A stretch of 31,535 nucleotides of DNA from an uncultured bacterium. Lineage in GTDB: Bacteria; Patescibacteriota; Patescibacteriia; Patescibacteriales; UBA12465. Under the pieces are notes generated by a model. It worked only from the letters and a program-made list of their open reading frames with translations. It was not told where the DNA came from and ran no database searches. The DNA is taken from contig CALJZR010000068.1 in the NCBI GenBank assembly GCA_937983635.1, forward strand, positions 1 through 31,535. The letters are read 5' to 3'. Made by a program: the position numbers and the translations under genes. Positions 23,209 through 30,441 of this stretch are shown in pieces. Every line of letters starts with the position of its first letter. Within the stretch, counting starts at the first letter, position 1.

Positions 23209-24024
23209 ATGAAAAAAATATTAGCTTTAACTTTGCTTTTAGCTTTAGTTTTTTCCGTTTTCGCTTTTTTACCAGCGCGGGCGGAAAATGATTATAATGA
23301 TGATGCGGACGAAGAAAGGGTAGAGGTGATTATGACCACAAAGGCCGCCGATAATTTAGAGAAAATTCCTTCTCCTGATCAAATTAGATACTTCCGAGTT
23401 ATTAAAAAAGAGAACGGTGCTTTATTTGGTATTCGTTTAGAAAAAATGGAAAAGGCAGAAAAATCTGAAAAAGCGGACGAATCTTTACGGAAAAATGAAA
23501 ATGTCTCAGCTGGTAATAATCGGGGTCAGTTGGAAAAGATTTTAGCCCCGCAGTTTATTGGTTTGTATGAGAAGATTCAGAAAGTGGGTAATTCTTTGTG
23601 GGGGGTTAAGAAAAATAGTGATGACAAAGACGAGGTAAAAAATAGTCCTAAGTATCGGGAAGTAACTGCAGAAATGAGAGCGTGTGTGGCTGCTGCTATT
23701 GATGCGAAGGATGAGGCTCTTAAAGCTCGCGTTACAGTGACGGCAACAGAATTAAATGCGGCTATTACGGCTCGAGGCGAATGTCAAAAAAATGCGATTG
23801 TAAGTTTGGAAAATCAGCGCGAAAATTTAAATATTTGCGTTAAAAATTTTCAAATGAAGCACAAGGAAATTATGAATAAGGCCAAAGAGGCTCAGCAGGC
23901 AGCCTGGAAGACCTACCAGACCAGTTTAAAAGCTTGTCTTCCTAATACTGTTGCAACTAGCACTGCCGAAATTATGATTGAAGATGGCGGCTCAGCCGCT
24001 TTAGAAGCAGTTTTAATGCAATAA
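23209..24024 (+). CDS. Secreted helical protein of unknown function
   Basis: The protein has 271 residues. A classical signal peptide (MKK, hydrophobic core 4-21, LPARA then cleavage after Ala25) is followed by an acidic stretch and a domain beginning VEVIMTTKAADNLEKIPSPD. Then come a Lys/Glu-rich linker (~85-105) and a long helical region with four cysteines (RAC, GEC, NIC, KAC) spread over ~85 residues, which could form two disulfides in the envelope. The tail is not a membrane anchor. No family is recognised. It is a monocistronic unit with its own promoter and terminator. Confidence 0.78.
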   Translation: MKKILALTLLLALVFSVFAFLPARAENDYNDDADEERVEVIMTTKAADNLEKIPSPDQIRYFRVIKKENGALFGIRLEKMEKAEKSEKADESLRKNENVSAGNNRGQLEKILAPQFIGLYEKIQKVGNSLWGVKKNSDDKDEVKNSPKYREVTAEMRACVAAAIDAKDEALKARVTVTATELNAAITARGECQKNAIVSLENQRENLNICVKNFQMKHKEIMNKAKEAQQAAWKTYQTSLKACLPNTVATSTAEIMIEDGGSAALEAVLMQ

Positions 24025-24040
24025 CTTGATTGATTTTAAA

Positions 24041-24070
24041 AAAGGCCCGGCTTGCCGGGCCTTTTGTTTT
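24041..24070 (+). terminator. Intrinsic terminator of the secreted-protein gene
   Basis: An 11-bp inverted repeat AAAGGCCCGGC/GCCGGGCCTTT (24041-24051 with 24054-24064) is followed by T-rich sequence. Confidence 0.92.
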
Positions 24071-24081
24071 GGGCTTTTTTC

Positions 24082-24090
24082 TGCTATTAT
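24082..24090 (+). promoter_or_regulatory. Extended -10 promoter of the malic enzyme gene
   Basis: TGCTATTAT fits the extended -10 form used elsewhere here. The ~60-base leader contains a short GC-rich inverted repeat (CGGGC near 24117 with GCCCG near 24145), too weak to call a switch. Confidence 0.5.
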
Positions 24091-24156
24091 GTATTGACTC
24101 TTATTAATTAATTTTGCGGGCCCTTCATTTTCATTAATCGCGCCCGTCCGCTTCGT

Positions 24157-25293
24157 ATGTCTGATTTAAATACTGAGTCTTTGGCTTTACACCGCGCCAG
24201 TGGTGGTAAAATCGCTACTTCCTTAAAAGTATCTTTAGATAATAAGCACGATCTTTCGCTAGCCTATACTCCCGGCGTGGCGGCTGTTTGTACCGCTATT
24301 GCCGCTGATAGAAGTTTAGCTTATACCCATACCATTAAAGGAAAAACGATTGCCGTTGTGAGTGACGGTAGCGCTATTTTAGGTTTGGGCAATCTCGGTC
24401 CGGAAGCGGCTTTGCCGGTCATGGAGGGGAAGTGCGCTTTGTTTAAAAAATTTGCCGGCGTTGACGCTTTTCCCATCTGTTTAGATACTCAAGACTCGGA
24501 AGAAATTATTAAAGCAGTAAAACAAATTGCTCCGGTTTTTGGAGGAATCAATCTAGAAGATATTGCCGCCCCACGTTGTTTTGAAATTGAACGTCGCTTG
24601 CAGGCGGAGTTGGATATTCCGGTGATGCATGATGACCAGCACGGCACAGCGGCGGTCGTCTTAGCGGCTTTAATTAATGCTTTGAAGCTAAGGGGAAGCG
24701 ATAAGGCCGAAGTGAAAGTAGTTTTGAGCGGGGCCGGGGCCGCCGGTAACGCCATTGCTCGCCTTTTGTTGGGCTATGGCCTTAAAAATATTATCGCCTG
24801 TGATCGCCAGGGAGCTATTTACGCCGGGCGCCCCGGTTTGGATGTTGAAAAAGAATCTTTGGCTGCCATAACTAATTCCTCTAAGCGCCAGGGCTCTTTA
24901 GCAGAAGTTTTGGTGGGGGCCGATGTATTTATCGGCGTTTCTTCGGCGGGCTTAGTGAGTGCAGAGATGGTTAAGGTAATGGCGCCGCAAGCGATTGTTT
25001 TTGCTTTAGCTAACCCGACTCCGGAAATAATGCCGGCCGAAGCCGAGGCCGCCGGCGCTTTTGTAGTAGCAAGCGGTCGCAGTGATTTTAAGAATCAGAT
25101 TAATAATGTCTTAATTTTCCCCGGAGTATTCCGCGGAGCTTTAGACAATGGCGTTAAGCATATCAGCGATGAGATGCTGGTGCGGGCAGCAGAAAATTTA
25201 GCAACTTTAGTTTTAGATTTAAGCCCGGATAAAATTTTGCCCGATCCTTTTGATGAACGCATCGCTCCGGCCGTTGCCGCCGCGATTAAATAA
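24157..25293 (+). CDS. NAD(P)-dependent malic enzyme
   Basis: The protein has 378 residues, the short bacterial/archaeal single-domain form without a phosphotransacetylase tail. It decarboxylates malate to pyruvate and CO2 while reducing NAD(P). Visible motifs are AYTPGVA with the catalytic Tyr, VMEGKCALFKKF with the catalytic Lys, the metal-binding LEDIAAPRCFEIE and MHDDQHGTA, the nucleotide loop GAGAAGNAIARLL, and ALANPTPEI. It supplies pyruvate, but no complete PEP synthase is visible here to carry that on to PEP. The C39-like gene follows by 4 bases. Confidence 0.96.
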   Translation: MSDLNTESLALHRASGGKIATSLKVSLDNKHDLSLAYTPGVAAVCTAIAADRSLAYTHTIKGKTIAVVSDGSAILGLGNLGPEAALPVMEGKCALFKKFAGVDAFPICLDTQDSEEIIKAVKQIAPVFGGINLEDIAAPRCFEIERRLQAELDIPVMHDDQHGTAAVVLAALINALKLRGSDKAEVKVVLSGAGAAGNAIARLLLGYGLKNIIACDRQGAIYAGRPGLDVEKESLAAITNSSKRQGSLAEVLVGADVFIGVSSAGLVSAEMVKVMAPQAIVFALANPTPEIMPAEAEAAGAFVVASGRSDFKNQINNVLIFPGVFRGALDNGVKHISDEMLVRAAENLATLVLDLSPDKILPDPFDERIAPAVAAAIK

Positions 25294-25297
25294 AATA

Positions 25298-26083
25298 ATG
25301 TTTAAAATCCTGGTTTCTCTAGTAATTATTTTTTTCCTTTTTTATCCGCAGTTTTTGCAGGATTCAGCGGCTGATTTTTCCTTACCTAAAGTTTTAGAGC
25401 CGATGGCGGAGAAAGAGGTTTTAGCGCCAGCTATTTCAGAGACTAAAGCTACACTTGTAACAAGCACGCCGTCAACGGTCGCCCCCTCGGTTTCCGATAA
25501 GAGTGTTTTTTTATCCGTTCCTTTTAGTTCCCAGGCTCCTTTAGGCGACTGGTCTGATGACCGCCAGCAAGATGGTTGTGAAGAGGCAGGGGTAATGATG
25601 GCTATTGCTTGGGCGCGTGGTAACTTAGACTTGAGTCCATCGGCCGCCGCTAAAGAGATTATTGCTTTATCCGATTGGCAAAAAAAAGAATATGGCGAAT
25701 ATCGCGATGTTCGTATCGAAGACGTGGCTTCAAGAATTTTTAAGGCTTACTATGATTATGATAAAGTCGAGGTGGTCACTTTAGAAAACACTCAAGATTT
25801 AATTACGGCTTTGCGATCAGGGAAGATAATTCTGGCTCCCACCAACGGCCAAGCTTTGAAAAATCCTCATTTTACCGCTCCTGGTCCGGAACGCCATCTT
25901 TTAGTTATTACCGGTTATGATGCTGAGACCGATGAATTTATTACCAATGATCCTGGCACTCGCTATGGTTATAATTTTCGCTACCCATCAACCCGTTTAT
26001 TTGCCGCTATTAGGGTTTATGAAAGCGGCTACCACCTGCCCATTACCGAGAAAGAAAAAATTGTTTTGTTTGTAAATAAATAA
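25298..26083 (+). CDS. Membrane-anchored or secreted C39-like (papain-fold) peptidase
   Basis: The protein has 261 residues from the ATG at 25298; an in-frame ATG at 25250 would lie inside the malic enzyme gene. An N-terminal hydrophobic segment (residues 3-17) acts as signal or anchor. A Ser/Thr/Pro-rich linker follows, then the C39-like domain. Catalytic Cys is in the QQDGCEEAGVMMA block, and the His and partner Asp are in ERHLLVITGYDAETDEFITNDPG. The catalytic set looks complete. Domains of this type cut peptides outside the cytoplasm; no bacteriocin or ABC exporter gene is adjacent, so it is not an obvious leader peptidase. Confidence 0.85.
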   Translation: MFKILVSLVIIFFLFYPQFLQDSAADFSLPKVLEPMAEKEVLAPAISETKATLVTSTPSTVAPSVSDKSVFLSVPFSSQAPLGDWSDDRQQDGCEEAGVMMAIAWARGNLDLSPSAAAKEIIALSDWQKKEYGEYRDVRIEDVASRIFKAYYDYDKVEVVTLENTQDLITALRSGKIILAPTNGQALKNPHFTAPGPERHLLVITGYDAETDEFITNDPGTRYGYNFRYPSTRLFAAIRVYESGYHLPITEKEKIVLFVNK

Positions 26084-26104
26084 TATTTATTATTTTTAGT
26101 ATTT

Positions 26105-26134
26105 AAAAAAGAACTCCAATCGAGTTCTTTTTTG
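26105..26134. terminator. Bidirectional terminator between convergent genes
   Basis: A perfect 12-bp stem (26105-26116 with 26122-26133, core AAGAACTC/GAGTTCTT) has T on both strands. It serves the C39-like gene on plus and the 179-aa gene on minus. Confidence 0.92.
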
Positions 26135-26147
26135 TTTGAATAAATTT

Positions 26148-26687
26148 TTATTCAATGCAGCAATTAATTGCTTTGCGGACCAGCTCGCCGAGTTTGCCGG
26201 CGAAGCCTTTTTTTTCTTGGTCATGTTTATCCAGTGCCTGGTCATCAATTTTTTTAACATCTCCGGGGCTGATAATTTTCATATTTAATCCCCAGAACAG
26301 GGAGTATAGTTCATAAGCTTTATTGAAGAGTTCGTATGCATCTTCTTTTTGGCCGCGACTCAGCTGTTTGGTGCCGACCTCCATCAAACGGTAGCTGGCG
26401 GCGAGCAGGTGTTTAGAAATACACCAGACTTCGCCTTCATATTCTTTAATAATTTTTTTTAAAAGGTCTTTGCGCATTTCCCGGACTTCATTGATTAAGT
26501 CGTAATATTCATTTTTTCCGGTTTTAGCGCCACTGAAGAAGAGGTGCTCCTCAATCCCCACTAGGTTCATGATGGCGATACTTAGGTCTTGGTCAGAAGA
26601 CAGGTCCATTTTTTCTTGTTTCTTCATGTTGTCGACTTTTTCGATAAAATCTTGGAGATTTTTTACCGGGTTATGTTCGTTGTTCAT
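26148..26687 (-). CDS. Hypothetical helical protein
   Basis: The protein has 179 residues, almost all predicted helix, with no membrane span or signal peptide. The central part (EEHLFFSGAKTGKNEYYDLI, then SKHLLAASYRLMEVG) recalls the style of small four-helix scaffold proteins, with a TPR-like repeat around KEDAYELFNKAYELYSLFWG. It ends with two adjacent cysteines (NCCIE). No family is recognised. Four bases separate its start from the stop of the upstream CPVC membrane-protein gene, so it belongs to that disulfide-related operon. Confidence 0.72.
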   Translation of the reverse strand: MNNEHNPVKNLQDFIEKVDNMKKQEKMDLSSDQDLSIAIMNLVGIEEHLFFSGAKTGKNEYYDLINEVREMRKDLLKKIIKEYEGEVWCISKHLLAASYRLMEVGTKQLSRGQKEDAYELFNKAYELYSLFWGLNMKIISPGDVKKIDDQALDKHDQEKKGFAGKLGELVRKAINCCIE

Positions 26688-26691
26688 ATTT

Positions 26692-27204
26692 TTATTTACT
26701 TAAAAAATAGAATAATAGGCTCAGTAGGGCGAGAGCGCTTACCGGCAAGACCACTTTTTCAAAAGGGAAGTGGGCGTGGCCATTATTTTTCTTTTTTATA
26801 ATTTCATAGCCCCAAGCCGCTAAGGCAAAGCCAATGCTGCCGGTGGCAATACCGAGAGCGAGCTTATCTAAACCAAAGAGGCGGTTGAAAGGGTTGCCAA
26901 TAAAGTCTTGGGCATAAAGGGGCCAGATAACCATTAGATAATAAGCGACCACGATTAGAGAGTCGCGCCAAGAACGGTAGCTTTGCAGCCATCTTTTCTT
27001 TTCACAATAGTTGATTGTCCAAGCGCTCATGGCAATAAGTAGTCCACCAATCCAAATGCCGGCAATACTGTCGTCAATTCCAAGATATTCAGACAGTCCT
27101 AAGCCAGCGCCGACGGCAACTACGCAGACAGGGCAGACGGCTTTAGCGGCTAAAGTGGGCCAGAGTAGAAGAGCGCTAGCGGTTAGTAAATATTTATTTT
27201 TCAT
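26692..27204 (-). CDS. Polytopic membrane protein with CPVC motif
   Basis: The protein has 170 residues from the ATG at 27204; an upstream in-frame start would extend it 13 residues into the previous gene. Five or six hydrophobic spans are present. Right after the first span is CPVC (residues 24-27), a thioredoxin-type dithiol motif at a membrane edge, and another Cys lies near residue 65 (INYCEKK). The arrangement recalls VKOR/DsbB/CcdA-like thiol carriers, but the sequence does not match any of them clearly. The start overlaps the stop of the CPHC protein gene by 11 bases, indicating translational coupling. Confidence 0.78.
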   Translation of the reverse strand: MKNKYLLTASALLLWPTLAAKAVCPVCVVAVGAGLGLSEYLGIDDSIAGIWIGGLLIAMSAWTINYCEKKRWLQSYRSWRDSLIVVAYYLMVIWPLYAQDFIGNPFNRLFGLDKLALGIATGSIGFALAAWGYEIIKKKNNGHAHFPFEKVVLPVSALALLSLLFYFLSK

Positions 27205-27583
27205 AAAGGTATTTCTTAAAGAATTCAATAATGTCGGCGTCACCCATTAGACATTTTTCGCCAGTCCAGAGAAAGGGAACGCCTAGCCCCTGTGTTTCTA
27301 AACCGCAAATTTTTGCTTTCTCCACCAATTTGGCGCTATTATCACGGTTGTTGGAAATTTCCAAACGGTCAAAACTATATTTTTCTGTGACCGCGTTGTC
27401 TTCAATATATTTTTCCACATTTTGACAATGAGGACAGGAGAGGCTGTAGAAGAGAATCATGTCGTTTTCTGTTGGCAACTCTTTTTTATTATTGCCTTGG
27501 CGGCTAAGGAAAAAGAGGCCTACTATCGCCACCAGGCTGATGATGATCACTAAAGCGGTAATGGCGCTTTTATTTTTATTCAT
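27194..27583 (-). CDS. Membrane-anchored thioredoxin/glutaredoxin-like protein
   Basis: The protein has 129 residues. One N-terminal membrane span (residues 8-26) is followed by a thioredoxin-fold domain. ILFYSLSCPHCQNVEKYI carries the CPHC active site at 50-53, and GLGVPFLWTGEKCLMGD has the family cis-Pro followed by a further Cys. The domain faces outside the cytoplasm, where it would form, reduce or shuffle disulfides. CPHC is the DsbA-type dipeptide. Overlap with the CPVC membrane-protein gene suggests that protein is its redox partner. Confidence 0.87.
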   Translation of the reverse strand: MNKNKSAITALVIIISLVAIVGLFFLSRQGNNKKELPTENDMILFYSLSCPHCQNVEKYIEDNAVTEKYSFDRLEISNNRDNSAKLVEKAKICGLETQGLGVPFLWTGEKCLMGDADIIEFFKKYLYEK

Positions 27584-27614
27584 AAAATTATTATCTTATT
27601 TTTTTAGTAATCAA

Positions 27615-27623
27615 ATTTTATCA
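27615..27623 (-). promoter_or_regulatory. Extended -10 promoter of the thioredoxin-like operon
   Basis: On the minus strand this reads TGATAAAAT. It directly abuts the thrS terminator and lies ~30 bases before the ATG at 27583. Confidence 0.6.
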
Positions 27624-27625
27624 TA

Positions 27626-27659
27626 AAAATAGGCGGAAAGGAAATTTCCGCCTATTTTT
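27626..27659 (-). terminator. Intrinsic terminator after thrS
   Basis: A perfect 14-bp stem (27626-27639 with 27645-27658, core AGGCGGAAA/TTTCCGCCT) with a 5-base loop and T-run on the minus strand. Confidence 0.93.
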
Positions 27660-27671
27660 GCCGTGGTTATT

Positions 27672-29408
27672 TTATTGGTATTTTTCAATTTTTTCTCGTA
27701 ATTCTTTAATAAAGTCAGCTCGGCTGATAGTTCTGGTTTCTTGGGCGCCGCGGTCGCGGACAGCTAAGTCCGGCGCTCCTGCCTCTTTATCGCCAATAAC
27801 GAGCATATATGGCACTTTTTCATTAACAGCTTTTCTGATTTTATTGCCGACAGTTTCGTTATTTTCATCGATTTCTACTCTTATTCCTTCTTTTCTTAAT
27901 TCTTCCCCTAAGGTCCGGCAGGCGGGAATATGGGTTTCGGCTACGGACACTAATTTAACTTGAACTGGGGAGAGCCAGACTGGGAAAGCGCCGGCGTAAT
28001 GTTCAATGATTACCCCCAAGAAGCGCTCCATTGATCCTAAGATGGCGCGGTGGATGACGACTGGTGTTTTAGCGCTGCCGTCAGCATCGGTATATTTTAA
28101 TTCAAAACGAGCTGGTAACTGGAAGTCCAGTTGAATGGTTGCTAGTTGCCATTGTCGACCGATGGCATCTTTAACTTTGACGTCAATTTTGGGACCGTAG
28201 AAGGCGCCATCGCCTTCGTTGATTTGATATTTTAAGGAAGCTTCGGTTAAGGCTTGCTTTAAATTACTTTCGGCTTCATCCCAGACGAAGCGTTCGCCTA
28301 AGAAGTTTTCGGGGCGAGTAGAGAGATGGATTTCATCTATCTCTAAGCCAAAGATTTGATAAATATTTTTAATTTTATCAAGCAAAGTGGCGATTTCGCT
28401 CAAAATCTGGTCAGGTCGGACGAAAATATGAGAATCATCTTGGGAGAGGCTGCGCACCCTGGTTAGCCCGTGCAAAGTACCGGATTTTTCGTTGCGGTAG
28501 AGGGTTGTTGTTTCGGCTAAGCGCAGGGGCAGCTCTTTATATGATCTTAGGTCGCGTTTAAAGACGAGCATGTGGGCCGGACAGTTCATCGGTTTGATGC
28601 CTAAATCAATATCATCTTCGGCGTGGTGCAGGCAGAACATGTCTTCTTGATAGTGTTCCCAGTGGCCGGAAATTTTCCATAGTTCGGCGTTGAGAATCTG
28701 AGGGGTGCGGACTTCCTGATAGCCAGGTCCATAGGAATAGGCGCGGATAAATCTGATTAATTCTTGCAAGAGTATCATCCCTTTAGGCAGAAAGAAGGGC
28801 ATACCAGGAGCAAATTCATGATTCATAAATAAATCTAATTCTTTGCCGAGTTTGCGGTGATCTCTTTTTTCGGCCTCAAGCATCATTTGTTTATAGGCGT
28901 CTAATTCTTCTTTAGTATCAAAAGCTAGACCGTAAATACGGGTGAGCATTTTATTTTTTTCATCGCCGCGCCAGTAGGCCCCCGCCAGCTTGTCTAAGGC
29001 AAAGCTGTTAGCCTTTATTTCCTTCGTATTTTCGACATGCGGCCCGCGGCACAGGTCAGTGAAAGCGCCGACTTGGTAGAAACTAACAATTTTTTCTCCT
29101 TGAGTTTTTAGGTCGCGTAAAATTTCTTCTTTGTAAGGGTCTTTTTCGGCTTCTGCCCAGGCGATTGCCGCTTCAATATCTTTTTCAGTCCTAATAAAAG
29201 ATAGATTTTGTTTGGCAAGGTGAGCCATCTTTTTTTCGATGTTTTTTAATTGGGTGTCGCTAATACTTTCTCCGCCAAAGTCAATGTCGTAGTAGAAGCC
29301 ATTTTCAATCGCCGGTCCGATGGCCAGTTTGGCTTGGGGCCACATTTCTTTAACTGCCGCCGCCAGTAGGTGGGCTAAAGAGTGGCGCTTGGTTTCAATG
29401 TTGTTCAT
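27672..29408 (-). CDS. thrS: Threonyl-tRNA synthetase lacking the TGS domain
   Basis: The protein has 578 residues, about 60 shorter than E. coli ThrS, and starts directly in the editing domain (HSLAH, His 9 and 13; later CRGPHVEN). The N-terminal TGS domain is absent. The catalytic domain has MNCPAHMLVFKRDLRSY with the zinc Cys, RVRSLSQDDSHIF and VIHRAILGSMERFLGVIIEH; the anticodon-binding domain follows, to NKIRKAVNEKVPYMLVIG. Editing and charging residues look complete. The gene is preceded by a T-box leader, so its expression should respond to uncharged tRNA-Thr. Confidence 0.97.
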   Translation of the reverse strand: MNNIETKRHSLAHLLAAAVKEMWPQAKLAIGPAIENGFYYDIDFGGESISDTQLKNIEKKMAHLAKQNLSFIRTEKDIEAAIAWAEAEKDPYKEEILRDLKTQGEKIVSFYQVGAFTDLCRGPHVENTKEIKANSFALDKLAGAYWRGDEKNKMLTRIYGLAFDTKEELDAYKQMMLEAEKRDHRKLGKELDLFMNHEFAPGMPFFLPKGMILLQELIRFIRAYSYGPGYQEVRTPQILNAELWKISGHWEHYQEDMFCLHHAEDDIDLGIKPMNCPAHMLVFKRDLRSYKELPLRLAETTTLYRNEKSGTLHGLTRVRSLSQDDSHIFVRPDQILSEIATLLDKIKNIYQIFGLEIDEIHLSTRPENFLGERFVWDEAESNLKQALTEASLKYQINEGDGAFYGPKIDVKVKDAIGRQWQLATIQLDFQLPARFELKYTDADGSAKTPVVIHRAILGSMERFLGVIIEHYAGAFPVWLSPVQVKLVSVAETHIPACRTLGEELRKEGIRVEIDENNETVGNKIRKAVNEKVPYMLVIGDKEAGAPDLAVRDRGAQETRTISRADFIKELREKIEKYQ

Positions 29409-29438
29409 ATTTTTAGAATTAATTTATTAATTGAGCAT

Positions 29439-29634
29439 AAAAAAAGTCCCCTCCTCGCAAAAACAGCAATACTGTTTTTGCCGGGACGGGACTGATTCTA
29501 GTCTCGCGGTTCCACCCAGCTTCTCCCTTTTCAGGGAACCCTTTGATTTTTGACTTTTCTTTAGGTTTTCCGCTTTAGTCGGAAAAACGGCTGTTTAGCC
29601 TCGAGCTTGGTGGGCACGACAATCAGATAAGTCC
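29439..29634 (-). ncRNA. T-box leader (riboswitch) of thrS
   Basis: On the minus strand the hallmark TGGGTGGAACCGCG lies at 29518-29505. Just before it is a Stem III-like hairpin TCCCT-GAAA-AGGGA. After it comes a long terminator: AGTCCC (29493-29488) pairs with GGGACT (29451-29446), and inside it GCAAAAACAG pairs with CTGTTTTTGC, then a 7-T run at 29445-29439. The AGTCCCGTCCC segment can pair either in the terminator or with the T-box bulge arm. Uncharged tRNA-Thr should favour antitermination. The 5' part has a base stem GACTT/AAGTC and a 7-bp hairpin (29566-29572 with 29580-29586). The specifier is not settled: Thr codons occur at 29609-29611 (ACC), 29577-29579 (ACT) and 29564-29566 (ACC). 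Confidence 0.88.
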
Positions 29635-29639
29635 TTTTT

Positions 29640-29668
29640 ATTGTAGTTTAATTTCTTTAATTTGTAAA
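29640..29668 (-). promoter_or_regulatory. Promoter of the thrS T-box transcript
   Basis: On the minus strand, TTTACA (29668-29663), a 17-base spacer and TACAAT (29645-29640). Transcription would begin ~29633, at the start of the leader. Confidence 0.78.
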
Positions 29669-29681
29669 GCAAAGAGCCTTT

Positions 29682-30389
29682 TTAGAGACTTTGGGCGATG
29701 CTGGCAATAATTATATCTTTGGCGCCAACTTGCCGGAGAGCTTGGGCGGCATGGTTAGCGGTTGATCCTGTGGTTATAATGTCATCCACCAAAAATATCG
29801 TCCAATCCTGTAAGTCGGCTGGTTGGTGGAAAAATATTTTTTTCTGCTTTAATCTGGCTTGATAAGAACTGTGGGCGCTGGGAGTTTGGTAGGAAAGGCG
29901 TTTTAATTTTTGGCTTATCGGCCAATCGGTTATCATCGCAATGCCTTTAGCAATTTCTAAAGATTGATTAAAACCTCTGGCTCTTTGCCGGCGCGGATGC
30001 AGGGGTATAGGAATGAGCAAGGGGGACCTGATTTTTTGAGCTTGGCTTATTATCTTTCGGCCCCACATCTTTCCCAAGATTGTCCCCAGTCTACGCACGC
30101 CTTGATATTTCAAAGCGCGCAAGGCGGCGCGTAAGATGGGGTCAGAGTAGTGGCCATAAGAAAAGATTCCATCGAAGGCATATTGTGTCTGGGCTTGTTT
30201 TTGACAGTTAGGGCAGAAAAGTCCTAAGAAACTAGGGCGACCGCAAAGCTGGCAGATAGGTTTGAAAATGCGTATTTTCGCTCGACAGGCGGGACATAAA
30301 GGTGAACCGTTACACCTACAGGCAGCACATTGAGGCGGTAGCAATTGGTTTTCTAAGCGGGATAAAATATTTTTAAAATTAAAACTCAT
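29682..30389 (-). CDS. comF: ComF-family phosphoribosyltransferase-like protein
   Basis: The protein has 235 residues from the ATG at 30389 (an in-frame GTG lies 6 bases earlier). The N-terminal ~75 residues hold four Cys pairs in zinc-ribbon style (CAAC, CPAC, CQLC, CPNC). The C-terminal half is a type I PRTase domain with LLIPIPLHPRRQRARGFNQ and the PRPP loop FLVDDIITTGSTA near residue 200. In competent bacteria ComF supports uptake or processing of single-stranded DNA; orthologues also occur in non-competent lineages. Together with radA and the VirB4 module it is a hint, not proof, of natural transformation. No promoter of its own is obvious; an upstream terminator lies at 30400-30424. Confidence 0.92.
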   Translation of the reverse strand: MSFNFKNILSRLENQLLPPQCAACRCNGSPLCPACRAKIRIFKPICQLCGRPSFLGLFCPNCQKQAQTQYAFDGIFSYGHYSDPILRAALRALKYQGVRRLGTILGKMWGRKIISQAQKIRSPLLIPIPLHPRRQRARGFNQSLEIAKGIAMITDWPISQKLKRLSYQTPSAHSSYQARLKQKKIFFHQPADLQDWTIFLVDDIITTGSTANHAAQALRQVGAKDIIIASIAQSL

Positions 30390-30399
30390 AAGCACAATT

Positions 30400-30424
30400 A
30401 AAAAACCGGCGTTTGGCGCCGGCT
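30400..30424 (-). terminator. Intrinsic terminator between the beta-propeller gene and comF
   Basis: CCGGCG (30406-30411) pairs with CGCCGG (30417-30422) with a run of T on the minus strand (A-run 30401-30405 on plus). It ends the transcript arriving from the gene at 30442, ten bases before comF starts. Confidence 0.82.
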
Positions 30425-30441
30425 TTTTTATTTAAATTTTT

